This document shows, piece after piece, positions 51,576 to 59,577 of a stretch of 64,000 bases of DNA (within the stretch, counting starts at the first letter, position 1; each line of letters begins with the position of its first letter). The stretch is from Catenulispora sp. GP43. Lineage in GTDB: Bacteria > Actinomycetota > Actinomycetes > Streptomycetales > Catenulisporaceae. The notes under the pieces are model-generated. The model searched no databases, was not told the origin of the DNA, and saw only the letters and a list, made by a program, of their open reading frames with translations. The stretch covers positions 62,001-126,000 of the forward strand of contig NZ_JBGCCT010000026.1 of the NCBI RefSeq assembly GCF_041260665.1, read 5' to 3'. A program made the translations under genes and the position numbers.

Positions 51576-52474
51576 TGGTCGACATCGTCCCCGAACCCAC
51601 GACCGGCCCGACCCGGCCGGCCGCTGCCGACACCCGGATCTGGAACCGCCTGGCGCTACCCGGCACGCTGTGGATGTCGGTGTTCTTCATCTCCTCGCTG
51701 CTGCTCGTCGCGGCGCTGTCCTTCGGGACCACCGACGATCTGGGCAACCCGCGGTTCGGCACCACGCTGGACAACATCCGGCGGCTGGGCGCGCCGGCCT
51801 ACCGGACCGTGATGTTCCGCTCGCTGGAGTACGCGGCCCTGACGTCCGTACTCTGCCTGCTGATCGCCTATCCGGTCGCCTACGCGATCGCGCTGCACGC
51901 CGGACGGTTCAAGAACGCGCTGATCGCCGCGATCGTCGTGCCCTTCTTCGCCAACTACCTGGTCCGGATGTACGGCTGGTCGGTGGTGCTGTCCGACGAC
52001 GGCCCGGTACTGCGCTTCCTGCGCGCGACCGGGCTCGCGGACTCGCACACGAAGATCCTCAACACCGGGCCCGGCGTCATCGCCGGCCTGGTCTACGGCT
52101 TCGTGGTGTTCATGATCATCCCGTTGTACGCGGCGCTGGAGCGCCTGGACACGTCTTTGGTCGAGGCCGGCCGCGACCTGTACGGCGGCCCGCTGCGCAC
52201 CTTCCTGTTCGTCACGGTCCCCGCGACGCGGCAGGGCGCGGCGGCCGGGATGGTGCTGGTGTTCCTGCCGGCCATGGGCGACTTCGTGTCCGCGCAGTTC
52301 CTGGGCGGCCCGAACCAGATCATGATCGGCAACCTGATCCAGGACAAGTTCTTCGAGGGCCAGGACTGGCCGCTGGGCTCGGCGCTGACGATGCTGCTGA
52401 TGGCCGTGCTCCTGGTCGGCATGTTCGGCTACCTGCGGCGGGCCCGCAAGGACGAGGCGGAGGCGACCCGATGA
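51575..52474 (+). CDS. potB: Polyamine ABC transporter permease (PotB-like)
   Basis: 299 residues, ATG overlapping the previous stop (TGATG). Six membrane helices and the EAA-loop LVEAGRDLYGGPLRTFLFVTVP that docks on the ATPase. Pairs with the next permease. Confidence 0.88.
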   Translation: MVDIVPEPTTGPTRPAAADTRIWNRLALPGTLWMSVFFISSLLLVAALSFGTTDDLGNPRFGTTLDNIRRLGAPAYRTVMFRSLEYAALTSVLCLLIAYPVAYAIALHAGRFKNALIAAIVVPFFANYLVRMYGWSVVLSDDGPVLRFLRATGLADSHTKILNTGPGVIAGLVYGFVVFMIIPLYAALERLDTSLVEAGRDLYGGPLRTFLFVTVPATRQGAAAGMVLVFLPAMGDFVSAQFLGGPNQIMIGNLIQDKFFEGQDWPLGSALTMLLMAVLLVGMFGYLRRARKDEAEATR

Positions 52475-53334
52475 GCGCTGCGATCTTCCGGAACCGCTCG
52501 GGGCGGCTTCGTCCCCACCGGCGCGGTGTCGAGGCCAAGCCCCGCTTCGCCTTCGTGGTCACCGTGCTCTTCTTCATCCTGCTCTACCTGCCGATCGGCA
52601 TGGTCGTGCTGTTCTCCTTCAACTCCCAGAAGTCGCTGACCGTCTTCAAGCACTTCAGCACCCGGTGGTACTCGGCCTTCTTCCACGACCACGTCCTGCT
52701 GTCCTCGCTGGGCATGAGCCTGAAGATCTCGCTGGTGGCGATGATCGGCTCGGTGGCCCTGGGCGTCGCGCTGGCGCTGGGCCTGGTGCGGGCGCGCGGC
52801 CGGCTCGGCTCGTACTCCGCGCTGATCATGCTGGTCCCGCTCATCACGCCGGAGATCGTCACCGGTGTGGCGTCGCTGATGCTCTACAAGGGCCTGAACA
52901 TCACGCTGTCCACCGGCACGGTGATGATCTCCGAGATCACCTTCTCCATCTCCTACGTGACGGTGATCCTGCGCTCGCGGGTCGCCGCGCTCAACCCGGA
53001 GGTCGAAGAGGCCGCCATGGACCTGGGCGCGACGCGGTGGCAGGCGCTGCGCCTGGTGACGCTGCCGGCGCTGCTGCCCGCCATCCTGGCCAGCGCGGTC
53101 CTGATCTTCGCCCTGGTCTTCGACGACTTCGTCCTGGCCTACTTCACCACCGGGGTGGACCCGCAGCCGCTGGCCGTCCGCATCTACTCCGCCATCCGCT
53201 TCGGCGTCGAGCCGACCATCAACGCCGTCGGCACGCTGATGCTGGCCGGCTCGATCACCCTCATCGCCGCGGCTCTGTCCATCCCGCGCTTGTTCGGCCG
53301 CTCCGGCGGCCTCGACCTCCTGTCCGGGGACTGA
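52471..53334 (+). CDS. potC: Polyamine ABC transporter permease (PotC-like)
   Basis: 287 residues, ATGA overlap with the previous gene. Six membrane helices; EAA-loop VEEAAMDLGATRWQALRLVTLP. The segment VFDDFVLAYF is typical of PotC/PotI permeases. Confidence 0.9.
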   Translation: MSAAIFRNRSGRLRPHRRGVEAKPRFAFVVTVLFFILLYLPIGMVVLFSFNSQKSLTVFKHFSTRWYSAFFHDHVLLSSLGMSLKISLVAMIGSVALGVALALGLVRARGRLGSYSALIMLVPLITPEIVTGVASLMLYKGLNITLSTGTVMISEITFSISYVTVILRSRVAALNPEVEEAAMDLGATRWQALRLVTLPALLPAILASAVLIFALVFDDFVLAYFTTGVDPQPLAVRIYSAIRFGVEPTINAVGTLMLAGSITLIAAALSIPRLFGRSGGLDLLSGD

Positions 53335-53339
53335 TATCC

Positions 53340-54467
53340 ATGAGCACCACCACTTCGGCCGCCACGCCCGCGGCTCCCGCGGAGCCCGCCACCCCCGCAG
53401 TCCGGCTGGACCGGATCACCAAGAAGTTCGGCGGCGACGACGACAGCGCCGCCGTCGCCGACCTGAGCCTGGACATCGCCCCGGGCGAGTTCTTCTCCCT
53501 GCTCGGGCCCTCCGGCTGCGGCAAGACCACGACCCTGCGGATGATCGGCGGCTTCGCCGATCCGACGGCCGGGACGATCCTGCTCGCCGGGCAGGACGTG
53601 ACCCGCCTGCCGCCGAACAAGCGGAACGTCAACACCGTGTTCCAGAGCTACGCGCTGTTCGACCACCTCTCGGTGGCCGACAACGTCGCCTTCGGCCTCA
53701 AGCGGGCCGGCGTCGCACGGCCGGAGATCAAGCGCCGGGTCGGCGAGATGCTGGACCTGGTGCAGCTGGACACGTTCGCCGACCGCAAGCCCCGCACCCT
53801 GTCCGGCGGCCAGCGCCAGCGCGTCGCGCTGGCCCGCGCCCTGGTCAACCGGCCGGCCGTGCTGCTGCTGGACGAGCCGCTGGCCGCCCTGGACCTGAAG
53901 CTGCGGCGGCAGATGCAGATCGAGCTCAAGCAGATCCAGCGCGAGGTCGGCATCACCTTCGTGTTCGTCACCCACGACCAGGACGAGGCGCTGACCATGT
54001 CCGACCGGGTGGCCGTGATGAACGCCGGGCACGTGGAGCACTGCGGCACGCCCGAGGACGTGTACGAGCGTCCGGAGACGAAGTTCGTCGCGTCCTTCAT
54101 GGGGACCTCGAACCTCATGACCGGCGTCTACCGGTCCGCCGCCGGTGCCGTCCAGATCAGCGGCGGCCCGGCGATCGCCGTCGGGACCTGTCCGGAGATC
54201 GCCGACGGCACCGAGGTCAGCGTCTCGATCCGGCCGGAGAAGATCTGGCTGTCGGACTTCGAGGCGGACATGCCGCGGGCCCGCGGCGTCATCAAGGACA
54301 CCGTGTACTCGGGCCCGACCACGACCTATCTGATCGAGCTGGCGCCCGGCGTGACCGTCGCCGCGCTGGAACAGAACACCGCGCGATCCCGGAACGAGGA
54401 CCGCTGGGCCGGCGGCGAAGAGGTCGAGATCGCCTGGAAGACCGAGCACTGCCTGGTCCTGGCCTGA
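53340..54467 (+). CDS. potA: Polyamine ABC transporter ATPase (PotA-like)
   Basis: 375 residues, five bases after the permease stop. Walker A GPSGCGKTT, Q-loop TVFQSYALF, signature LSGGQRQR, Walker B LLLDEPLAALD, H-loop THD, then a TOBE domain (about 270-375). Energises the importer formed with the two permeases. Confidence 0.92.
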   Translation: MSTTTSAATPAAPAEPATPAVRLDRITKKFGGDDDSAAVADLSLDIAPGEFFSLLGPSGCGKTTTLRMIGGFADPTAGTILLAGQDVTRLPPNKRNVNTVFQSYALFDHLSVADNVAFGLKRAGVARPEIKRRVGEMLDLVQLDTFADRKPRTLSGGQRQRVALARALVNRPAVLLLDEPLAALDLKLRRQMQIELKQIQREVGITFVFVTHDQDEALTMSDRVAVMNAGHVEHCGTPEDVYERPETKFVASFMGTSNLMTGVYRSAAGAVQISGGPAIAVGTCPEIADGTEVSVSIRPEKIWLSDFEADMPRARGVIKDTVYSGPTTTYLIELAPGVTVAALEQNTARSRNEDRWAGGEEVEIAWKTEHCLVLA

Positions 54468-54493
54468 CCGGCCCGGTCCTGGAAGGAGGGTTC

Positions 54494-55810
54494 ATGCACC
54501 ACTACGACGTGATCGTCCTCGGCGCGGGCCTCGCGGGGCTGTCCGCCGCGCGGGACCTGGCCGCCGGCGGCGCGGACGTCCTGGTCCTGGAGGCCCGGGA
54601 CCGGGTCGGCGGGCGGGTCGAGCAGGCGGTGCTCGACGACGGCCGGATCGTGCAGCTCGGCGGCGAGGTGGTCGGGCGCGCGCACACCGCGTATCTGGGC
54701 CTGGTCGCCGAACTCGGCCTGACCCTGGTCCCCAGCTACGTCGCCGAGCCCGGGCTGATCGCCCGCGCCACGCCGGAAGGCGTCTCGGCCGGGGATCCGC
54801 CGCACTGGTTCGGCCCGGGGGACGAGGACTGCCAGCGGCGGGTGACGCAGGAGTTCGTGGACCTGGCCCGGACCGTCGACCCGGACGACCCGTGGTCGCA
54901 CCCGGACGCGGCAGCGCTCGACGCGCTGTCGGTGGGCCAGTGGCTGCGGTCCGTCGGCGCGACCCCCGAGGTCGTGCGGCTGTGGGAGATCGGACAGCTC
55001 AGCCTGGCCAGCGGCTCGGTCGAGCGGACGTCGCTGCTCGGCGCGCTACGGAAGAACGCGGCGGTACCGAGCGCGGGCCACTACGACTACGAGGACTGGG
55101 AAGGGCTGCGCGTCGCCGAGGGCTCGGCGACGGTGGCCCTGGCCATGACCGTCGAGCTGGGGCACCGGGTGCGGGCCGGTGCCGCGGTGGCGGCCGTGGA
55201 GGTGCGGGCTGGACGCTGCACGGTCCGCCTCGTGGGAGGCGAGACGCTGACCGCCGACGCGGTGGTCAGCGCGCTGCCGGCGGGGCCGCTGCGGTCGGTC
55301 GCCGTGACCGGGGTGTCGGACGAGCGGCTCGCCTCGCTGCACGCACAACGCCAGGCGTGCGCAGCGAAGTTGGCAGTGGCGTACGACCGGCCGTTCTGGC
55401 GCGAGCAGGGAATGAACGCTCTGTCCGAGTGCGAGGACGTGCTCGGCAGCACCTGGCCGCAGGGGGTCGGACTGCTCTCTGCGCTGATTCCGCCTGAACG
55501 CTACGGCGTGATGTTGGGGATGCCGCCACAAGCGCGTATGCGGGAGCTGATATCGGACATCGCACGGCTCTACGGCCCCGAGGCCGAGCAGCCGACCGCC
55601 GCCTACTTGCGGATGTGGGGAACCGATCCGTGGACGCAGGGATACGTGACGCAGTGGGCTCCGGGAGACGTGATGCGGGTCGGACCGCTGCACGGCACGC
55701 ATGAGCCGCCGTTCTACGTCTGCGGCTCGGATCAGTGGGTCGCCGGATACATGGAAGGCGCGGTGCGGACCGGCCGCGCGACGGCCACGGAGGTGCTGCG
55801 GCATGGCTGA
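54494..55810 (+). CDS. FAD-dependent amine oxidase
   Basis: 438 residues, ATG behind GGAGG. FAD-binding VIVLGAGLAGLSAARDL (6-22) and the family block EARDRVGGRVE; C-terminal GSDQWVAGYMEGAVRTG holds the second FAD contact. Resembles putrescine or monoamine oxidases. In this operon it should convert imported putrescine to 4-aminobutanal with H2O2. Overlaps the aldehyde dehydrogenase gene by eight bases. Confidence 0.88.
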   Translation: MHHYDVIVLGAGLAGLSAARDLAAGGADVLVLEARDRVGGRVEQAVLDDGRIVQLGGEVVGRAHTAYLGLVAELGLTLVPSYVAEPGLIARATPEGVSAGDPPHWFGPGDEDCQRRVTQEFVDLARTVDPDDPWSHPDAAALDALSVGQWLRSVGATPEVVRLWEIGQLSLASGSVERTSLLGALRKNAAVPSAGHYDYEDWEGLRVAEGSATVALAMTVELGHRVRAGAAVAAVEVRAGRCTVRLVGGETLTADAVVSALPAGPLRSVAVTGVSDERLASLHAQRQACAAKLAVAYDRPFWREQGMNALSECEDVLGSTWPQGVGLLSALIPPERYGVMLGMPPQARMRELISDIARLYGPEAEQPTAAYLRMWGTDPWTQGYVTQWAPGDVMRVGPLHGTHEPPFYVCGSDQWVAGYMEGAVRTGRATATEVLRHG

Positions 55811-57233
55811 GGTCACCGCTGAGGTCCCTACTGTTCTCAACCTCATCGGCGGACGCGAGTCAGCGGCGGCGTGCGGCGCGCACCTTGACCTCGTCGACCC
55901 GTCGACCGGTCGGGTCGCCGGCCGATCCGCTCTGTCCGACGCGGACGACGTCGATGCGGCATGTGCAGCGGCGGCCTCGGCATCCGACTCCTGGTCGGCG
56001 ACCACCCCGGCCGAGCGCCAGCGGGCGTTGCTGCGCATAGCCGACGACGTCGAGGCGCGGGCCGGGGCGTTCGCCGACGCGGAGGTCCGGGAGACCGGCA
56101 AGCCCCGGGCCCTGTTCCTGCGGGACGAGTTCCCGGCGATCGTCGACGTGCTGCGCTTCTTCGCCGGGGCGGCCCGCGCCCTGCCGGGCGCGGCGGCGGC
56201 CGAGTACGCCGAGGGCCGCACGTCGATGCTGCGACGCGAGCCGGTCGGCGTGTGCGCGCAGATCACGCCGTGGAACTACCCGCTGATGATGGCCGTGTGG
56301 AAACTCGCGCCGGCGGTGGCCGCGGGCAACACCACGGTGCTGAAACCCGCCGACACCACACCCTCGACGACAGCCCTGCTCGCCCGCATCGCCGCCGAAC
56401 ACCTGCCGCCGGGCGTGGCCAACGTCGTGTGCGGCGACCGCGAGACCGGACGCGCACTGGTGGCGCACCCCGCGGTCCGCCTCGTCGCGGTGACCGGGAG
56501 CGTCCGCGCCGGCCGCCAGATCGCGGCCGCGTGCGCCGCCGACCTCAAACGCGTGCACCTGGAACTCGGCGGCAACGCCCCGGTCGTCGTCCACGACGAC
56601 GTGGACGTGGAGGTGACGGCCGCCGCCCTGGCCGCCGTCGCGTTCTACAACGCCGGCCAGGACTGCACCGCGGCGACGCGCCTGCTGGTCGACCGGACGA
56701 TCCACGACGCCTTCGTGGCGGCGTTCACCGAGCAGGTAGCGGCACTGCGCACCGGCCCGACAGCCGACGCCGACTTCGGCCCCCTCAACAGCGCCGCCCA
56801 GCTGGCGGCGGTCCGCGGTGTCCTGGAACGCCTGCCGGCGCACGCGGAAGTGGCGGTGGGCGGCCACGCACTCGACGGCCCCGGCTGGTACCACGAACCG
56901 ACGGTGGTCCTGCACGTCGCGCAGGACGACGAGATCGTCCAGGAGGAGACCTTCGGCCCGGTCGTCACGGTGCAGTCGTTCGCCACCGAGGCCGAGGCCA
57001 TGGCGCTGGCCAACGGCGTCCGCCACGGACTGGCCGCGAGCGTGTGGACGCGCGACCACGACCGCGCGATGCGGGCGGTACGCGGCTTCCGCTCCGGGAT
57101 CGCGTGGGCCAACACGCACGGCACGACGGTGTCGGAGATGCCGCACGGCGGAATCGGGCACTCCGGCTACGGCAGCGATCTCGCGATGGCCGGGCTGCTG
57201 GACTACACGCAGGTCAAGCACGTCATGGTCTGA
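55803..57233 (+). CDS. Aldehyde dehydrogenase, aminobutyraldehyde type
   Basis: 476 residues. Motifs: ITPWNYPLMMAVWK, NAD-site VTGSVRAGRQI, general base Glu in LELGGNAP and catalytic Cys in GQDCTAA. Would oxidise 4-aminobutanal to 4-aminobutyrate, completing putrescine use. Context decides the substrate; the family alone does not. A 13-base direct repeat (TGAGGCGGCACGC) covers its stop region. Confidence 0.9.
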   Translation: MAEVTAEVPTVLNLIGGRESAAACGAHLDLVDPSTGRVAGRSALSDADDVDAACAAAASASDSWSATTPAERQRALLRIADDVEARAGAFADAEVRETGKPRALFLRDEFPAIVDVLRFFAGAARALPGAAAAEYAEGRTSMLRREPVGVCAQITPWNYPLMMAVWKLAPAVAAGNTTVLKPADTTPSTTALLARIAAEHLPPGVANVVCGDRETGRALVAHPAVRLVAVTGSVRAGRQIAAACAADLKRVHLELGGNAPVVVHDDVDVEVTAAALAAVAFYNAGQDCTAATRLLVDRTIHDAFVAAFTEQVAALRTGPTADADFGPLNSAAQLAAVRGVLERLPAHAEVAVGGHALDGPGWYHEPTVVLHVAQDDEIVQEETFGPVVTVQSFATEAEAMALANGVRHGLAASVWTRDHDRAMRAVRGFRSGIAWANTHGTTVSEMPHGGIGHSGYGSDLAMAGLLDYTQVKHVMV

Positions 57234-57362
57234 GGCGGCACGCTGAGGCGGCACGCCCGGCGATCAGCGCCCCGGGCCAGACCTCACGTCGTAAGCTTGA
57301 GGACGAGGCTCGCTCGCCGGGCGAACACACAGCCCTCCTGAGGGCCGATTCGGAGGACCTCG

Positions 57363-58070
57363 GTGCAGTCGACGAGCGGAAACAGCACGCTGATCATCAT
57401 TCCGGCCTGGAATGAGGGTGCGTCGATCGAGGCCGTCGTCAAGGACCTGCGGTCGTCGCTGCCCGACGTGGACGTCCTGGTCGTCGACGACGGGTCGACG
57501 GACGATACAGCGGCCGTCGCCGGTGCGGCGGGGGCCAAGGTGGTGCAGCTGCCGTACAACCTCGGTGTCGGCGGGGCCCGGCGCCTGGGATATGTCTACG
57601 CCCGGAATTACGGATACCAGATCGCCGTCCAATTCGACGCCGACGGCCAGCACCAGTCGAGCAGCATCCCCGCACTGATCGCCGGCCTGGAGGAAGCCGA
57701 CCTCGTCATCGGCGCCAGATTCGCCGGAGCGGGTGAATACCGCGCATCCGGGCCGCGGTGGTGGGCGATGTCCTTGTTCAGCTTCGTCATCTCACGGCAG
57801 GCGAGGACCAGGCTCACCGACACGACATCCGGCCTTCGCGTCTGCAATCGGGACCTCATCGAGTACTTCGCGAGGTGGTATCCGGTCGAATACCTCGCGG
57901 ACACCATCGACACCCTGGTCCGGGTCATCAAGGCGGGTTACACCGTGCGCCAGGTGCCCGTCGTGATGCAGCCGCGGATTGGAGGAGTCCCCAGTACGTC
58001 TCCTTTGAAATCCGTTCCCTACCTCGTCCGCGCGGTCTTCGTGTTGCTCCTGGCGTACATCCGCGAATAG
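57363..58070 (+). CDS. GT2 glycosyltransferase, dolichol-phosphate-mannose-synthase-like
   Basis: 235 residues, GTG with GGAGG eight bases before. GT2 core: IIIPAWNEG, VVDDGSTDDT, QFDADGQHQ and TSGLRVCNR. No long membrane extension, only a hydrophobic C-terminal stretch. Likely transfers a sugar from a nucleotide sugar to a polyprenyl phosphate, perhaps supplying GT-C enzymes such as that at 31,481. Monocistronic. Confidence 0.9.
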   Translation: MQSTSGNSTLIIIPAWNEGASIEAVVKDLRSSLPDVDVLVVDDGSTDDTAAVAGAAGAKVVQLPYNLGVGGARRLGYVYARNYGYQIAVQFDADGQHQSSSIPALIAGLEEADLVIGARFAGAGEYRASGPRWWAMSLFSFVISRQARTRLTDTTSGLRVCNRDLIEYFARWYPVEYLADTIDTLVRVIKAGYTVRQVPVVMQPRIGGVPSTSPLKSVPYLVRAVFVLLLAYIRE

Positions 58071-58076
58071 GCGGGC

Positions 58077-58475
58077 TCAGGGCTGATCCCACCAGGAGAA
58101 CGCAGCGATCCGCCAACCCTCCGGCGTCCGGACGAACTGGAACGTCTTGACGCCCGTGCCCTCGTAGGGCTCGCCGTCGAGGAGGCCTGATTTGCGGTAC
58201 TCGCCGACTCGCGAGGCGACGTCCTCGGCGATCTCGGTGCGTTCGGAGGTCTCCCATTCGGCGAAGTCGACGAGGCGGCCTTCGGTGAGGAGGCGTTCGC
58301 GGGGTTCGATGAACTGCTCGACGGTGTAGACCGTGAAGTCGGGGCCGGTTTTGACGATCACGCCGGTCGGGAGCATCAGGCGGCGGATGCGGGCCACGTC
58401 GGGCGGGTTCGCGCCACGGTTGTCGAAGGCGCCGAAGAAGTCGGCGGTCAGGGTGTCGAGCTCCGTCTTGGACAT
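58077..58475 (-). CDS. SnoaL/NTF2-like DUF4440-type protein
   Basis: 132 residues from ATG 58,475 (no clear ribosome site). Pattern of the cystatin-like NTF2 fold: LTADFFGAFDNRG at the N-terminus and KTFQFVRTPEGWRIAAFSWWD at the end. Such small proteins are found as isomerases, hydrolases or of unknown use. Convergent with the GT2 gene. Confidence 0.75.
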   Translation of the reverse strand: MSKTELDTLTADFFGAFDNRGANPPDVARIRRLMLPTGVIVKTGPDFTVYTVEQFIEPRERLLTEGRLVDFAEWETSERTEIAEDVASRVGEYRKSGLLDGEPYEGTGVKTFQFVRTPEGWRIAAFSWWDQP

Positions 58476-58556
58476 GGGGCGATGGTACTTGTTCCCGGCG
58501 CCGGTGCTGGTCGATGATCTACGCGTCCGTGGTCGACCGACAGCTGCGAGGATGCC

Positions 58557-59507
58557 GTGATGCGTGAGCCCGAGCACCGGGACGTCAAGGACGCCGCCGA
58601 CCGCCTGGCCGGGGTCATCAGGCCGCTGACGGTGGTTCCCGCCGACGCGGCCGCGGTGCCGGGGGTCCGGGTCCACCTGGCGCTGGAGTTCCTGCAGCAC
58701 AGCGGCTCGTTCAAGGCGCGGGCGGCGGCCAACCTGACCGCCGCGCTGCTCGAGGCCGGGGCCATGCCGGCGGCCGGGATGGTCACCTCGACCGGGCGCA
58801 ACGCCGATCTCGGGGCGGCATGGGCCGGGCAGCGTTTCGGCGTGCCGGTCACCTCCTTCCTGGCGCGGGACGCGGCCCCGGTGATGGTCGAGCGGTTGCG
58901 CGGTTTCGGAGCCGACATGCGGGTCGGCGGGGCGTCGCAGGCCGAGGCGCAGCGGGCCGCCGCGGAGTTCGCCGCCCGGACCGGGGCCGTCGACGCCTAC
59001 ACCCACGACGAGGGGCTGACCTCGGCCGGGGCCGGGACCATCCTGCTGGAGCTGGTGCAGGCGGTCCCGGATCTGGACACCGTCGTGGTCGCCGTCGGGG
59101 CCGGCGGCATGTTCTCCGGCGTCACGGCCGCCGCCGACGCCCACGGTGTCCGCGTCGTCGGCGCCGAGCCCGAGGGGAGCCGGGCGCTGCGCGCGGCCCT
59201 GGACGCGCAGGAGGTCCGCGACGTCGACGTCGAGACGATCGCGGCCGACTCACTCGGCGCGCCGCGCGTCTCGGCCGCCGCGCTGGCCTGGGCCCGCAGC
59301 GCGGACATCCGCTCGGTGGTGGTGGACGACGCCGCGATCGTGGCGGCCCGCCGCTTCCTGTGGGAACGCCATCGGCTGGTGGTCGAACACGGATCGGCCA
59401 CCGCGCTGGCGGTGCTGCGGGAGGGCGCCTACCGGCCCGAGCCCGGCGAGCGGGTCGGCGTCGTCCTGTGCGGCGCCAACACCGATCCGGCCGACCTCGG
59501 CCGGTAG
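58557..59507 (+). CDS. PLP-dependent serine/threonine dehydratase-like enzyme
   Basis: 316 residues, GTG 58,557 (ATG at the next codon). Fold type II PLP enzyme: Lys in HSGSFKARAA is the Schiff base; AVGAGGMFSGV binds the phosphate. The usual asparagine loop S-x-G-N-H reads STGRNADLG, so substrate choice may differ from threonine dehydratase. Divergent from the SnoaL-like gene by 81 bases. Confidence 0.85.
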   Translation: MMREPEHRDVKDAADRLAGVIRPLTVVPADAAAVPGVRVHLALEFLQHSGSFKARAAANLTAALLEAGAMPAAGMVTSTGRNADLGAAWAGQRFGVPVTSFLARDAAPVMVERLRGFGADMRVGGASQAEAQRAAAEFAARTGAVDAYTHDEGLTSAGAGTILLELVQAVPDLDTVVVAVGAGGMFSGVTAAADAHGVRVVGAEPEGSRALRAALDAQEVRDVDVETIAADSLGAPRVSAAALAWARSADIRSVVVDDAAIVAARRFLWERHRLVVEHGSATALAVLREGAYRPEPGERVGVVLCGANTDPADLGR

Positions 59508-59577
59508 GCGGCAGGCCGGCGGCCGATAGCCGATCACTCAGCCGACAAGCCGGTCAGCCGGTCAGCCGGTCTTCCGG

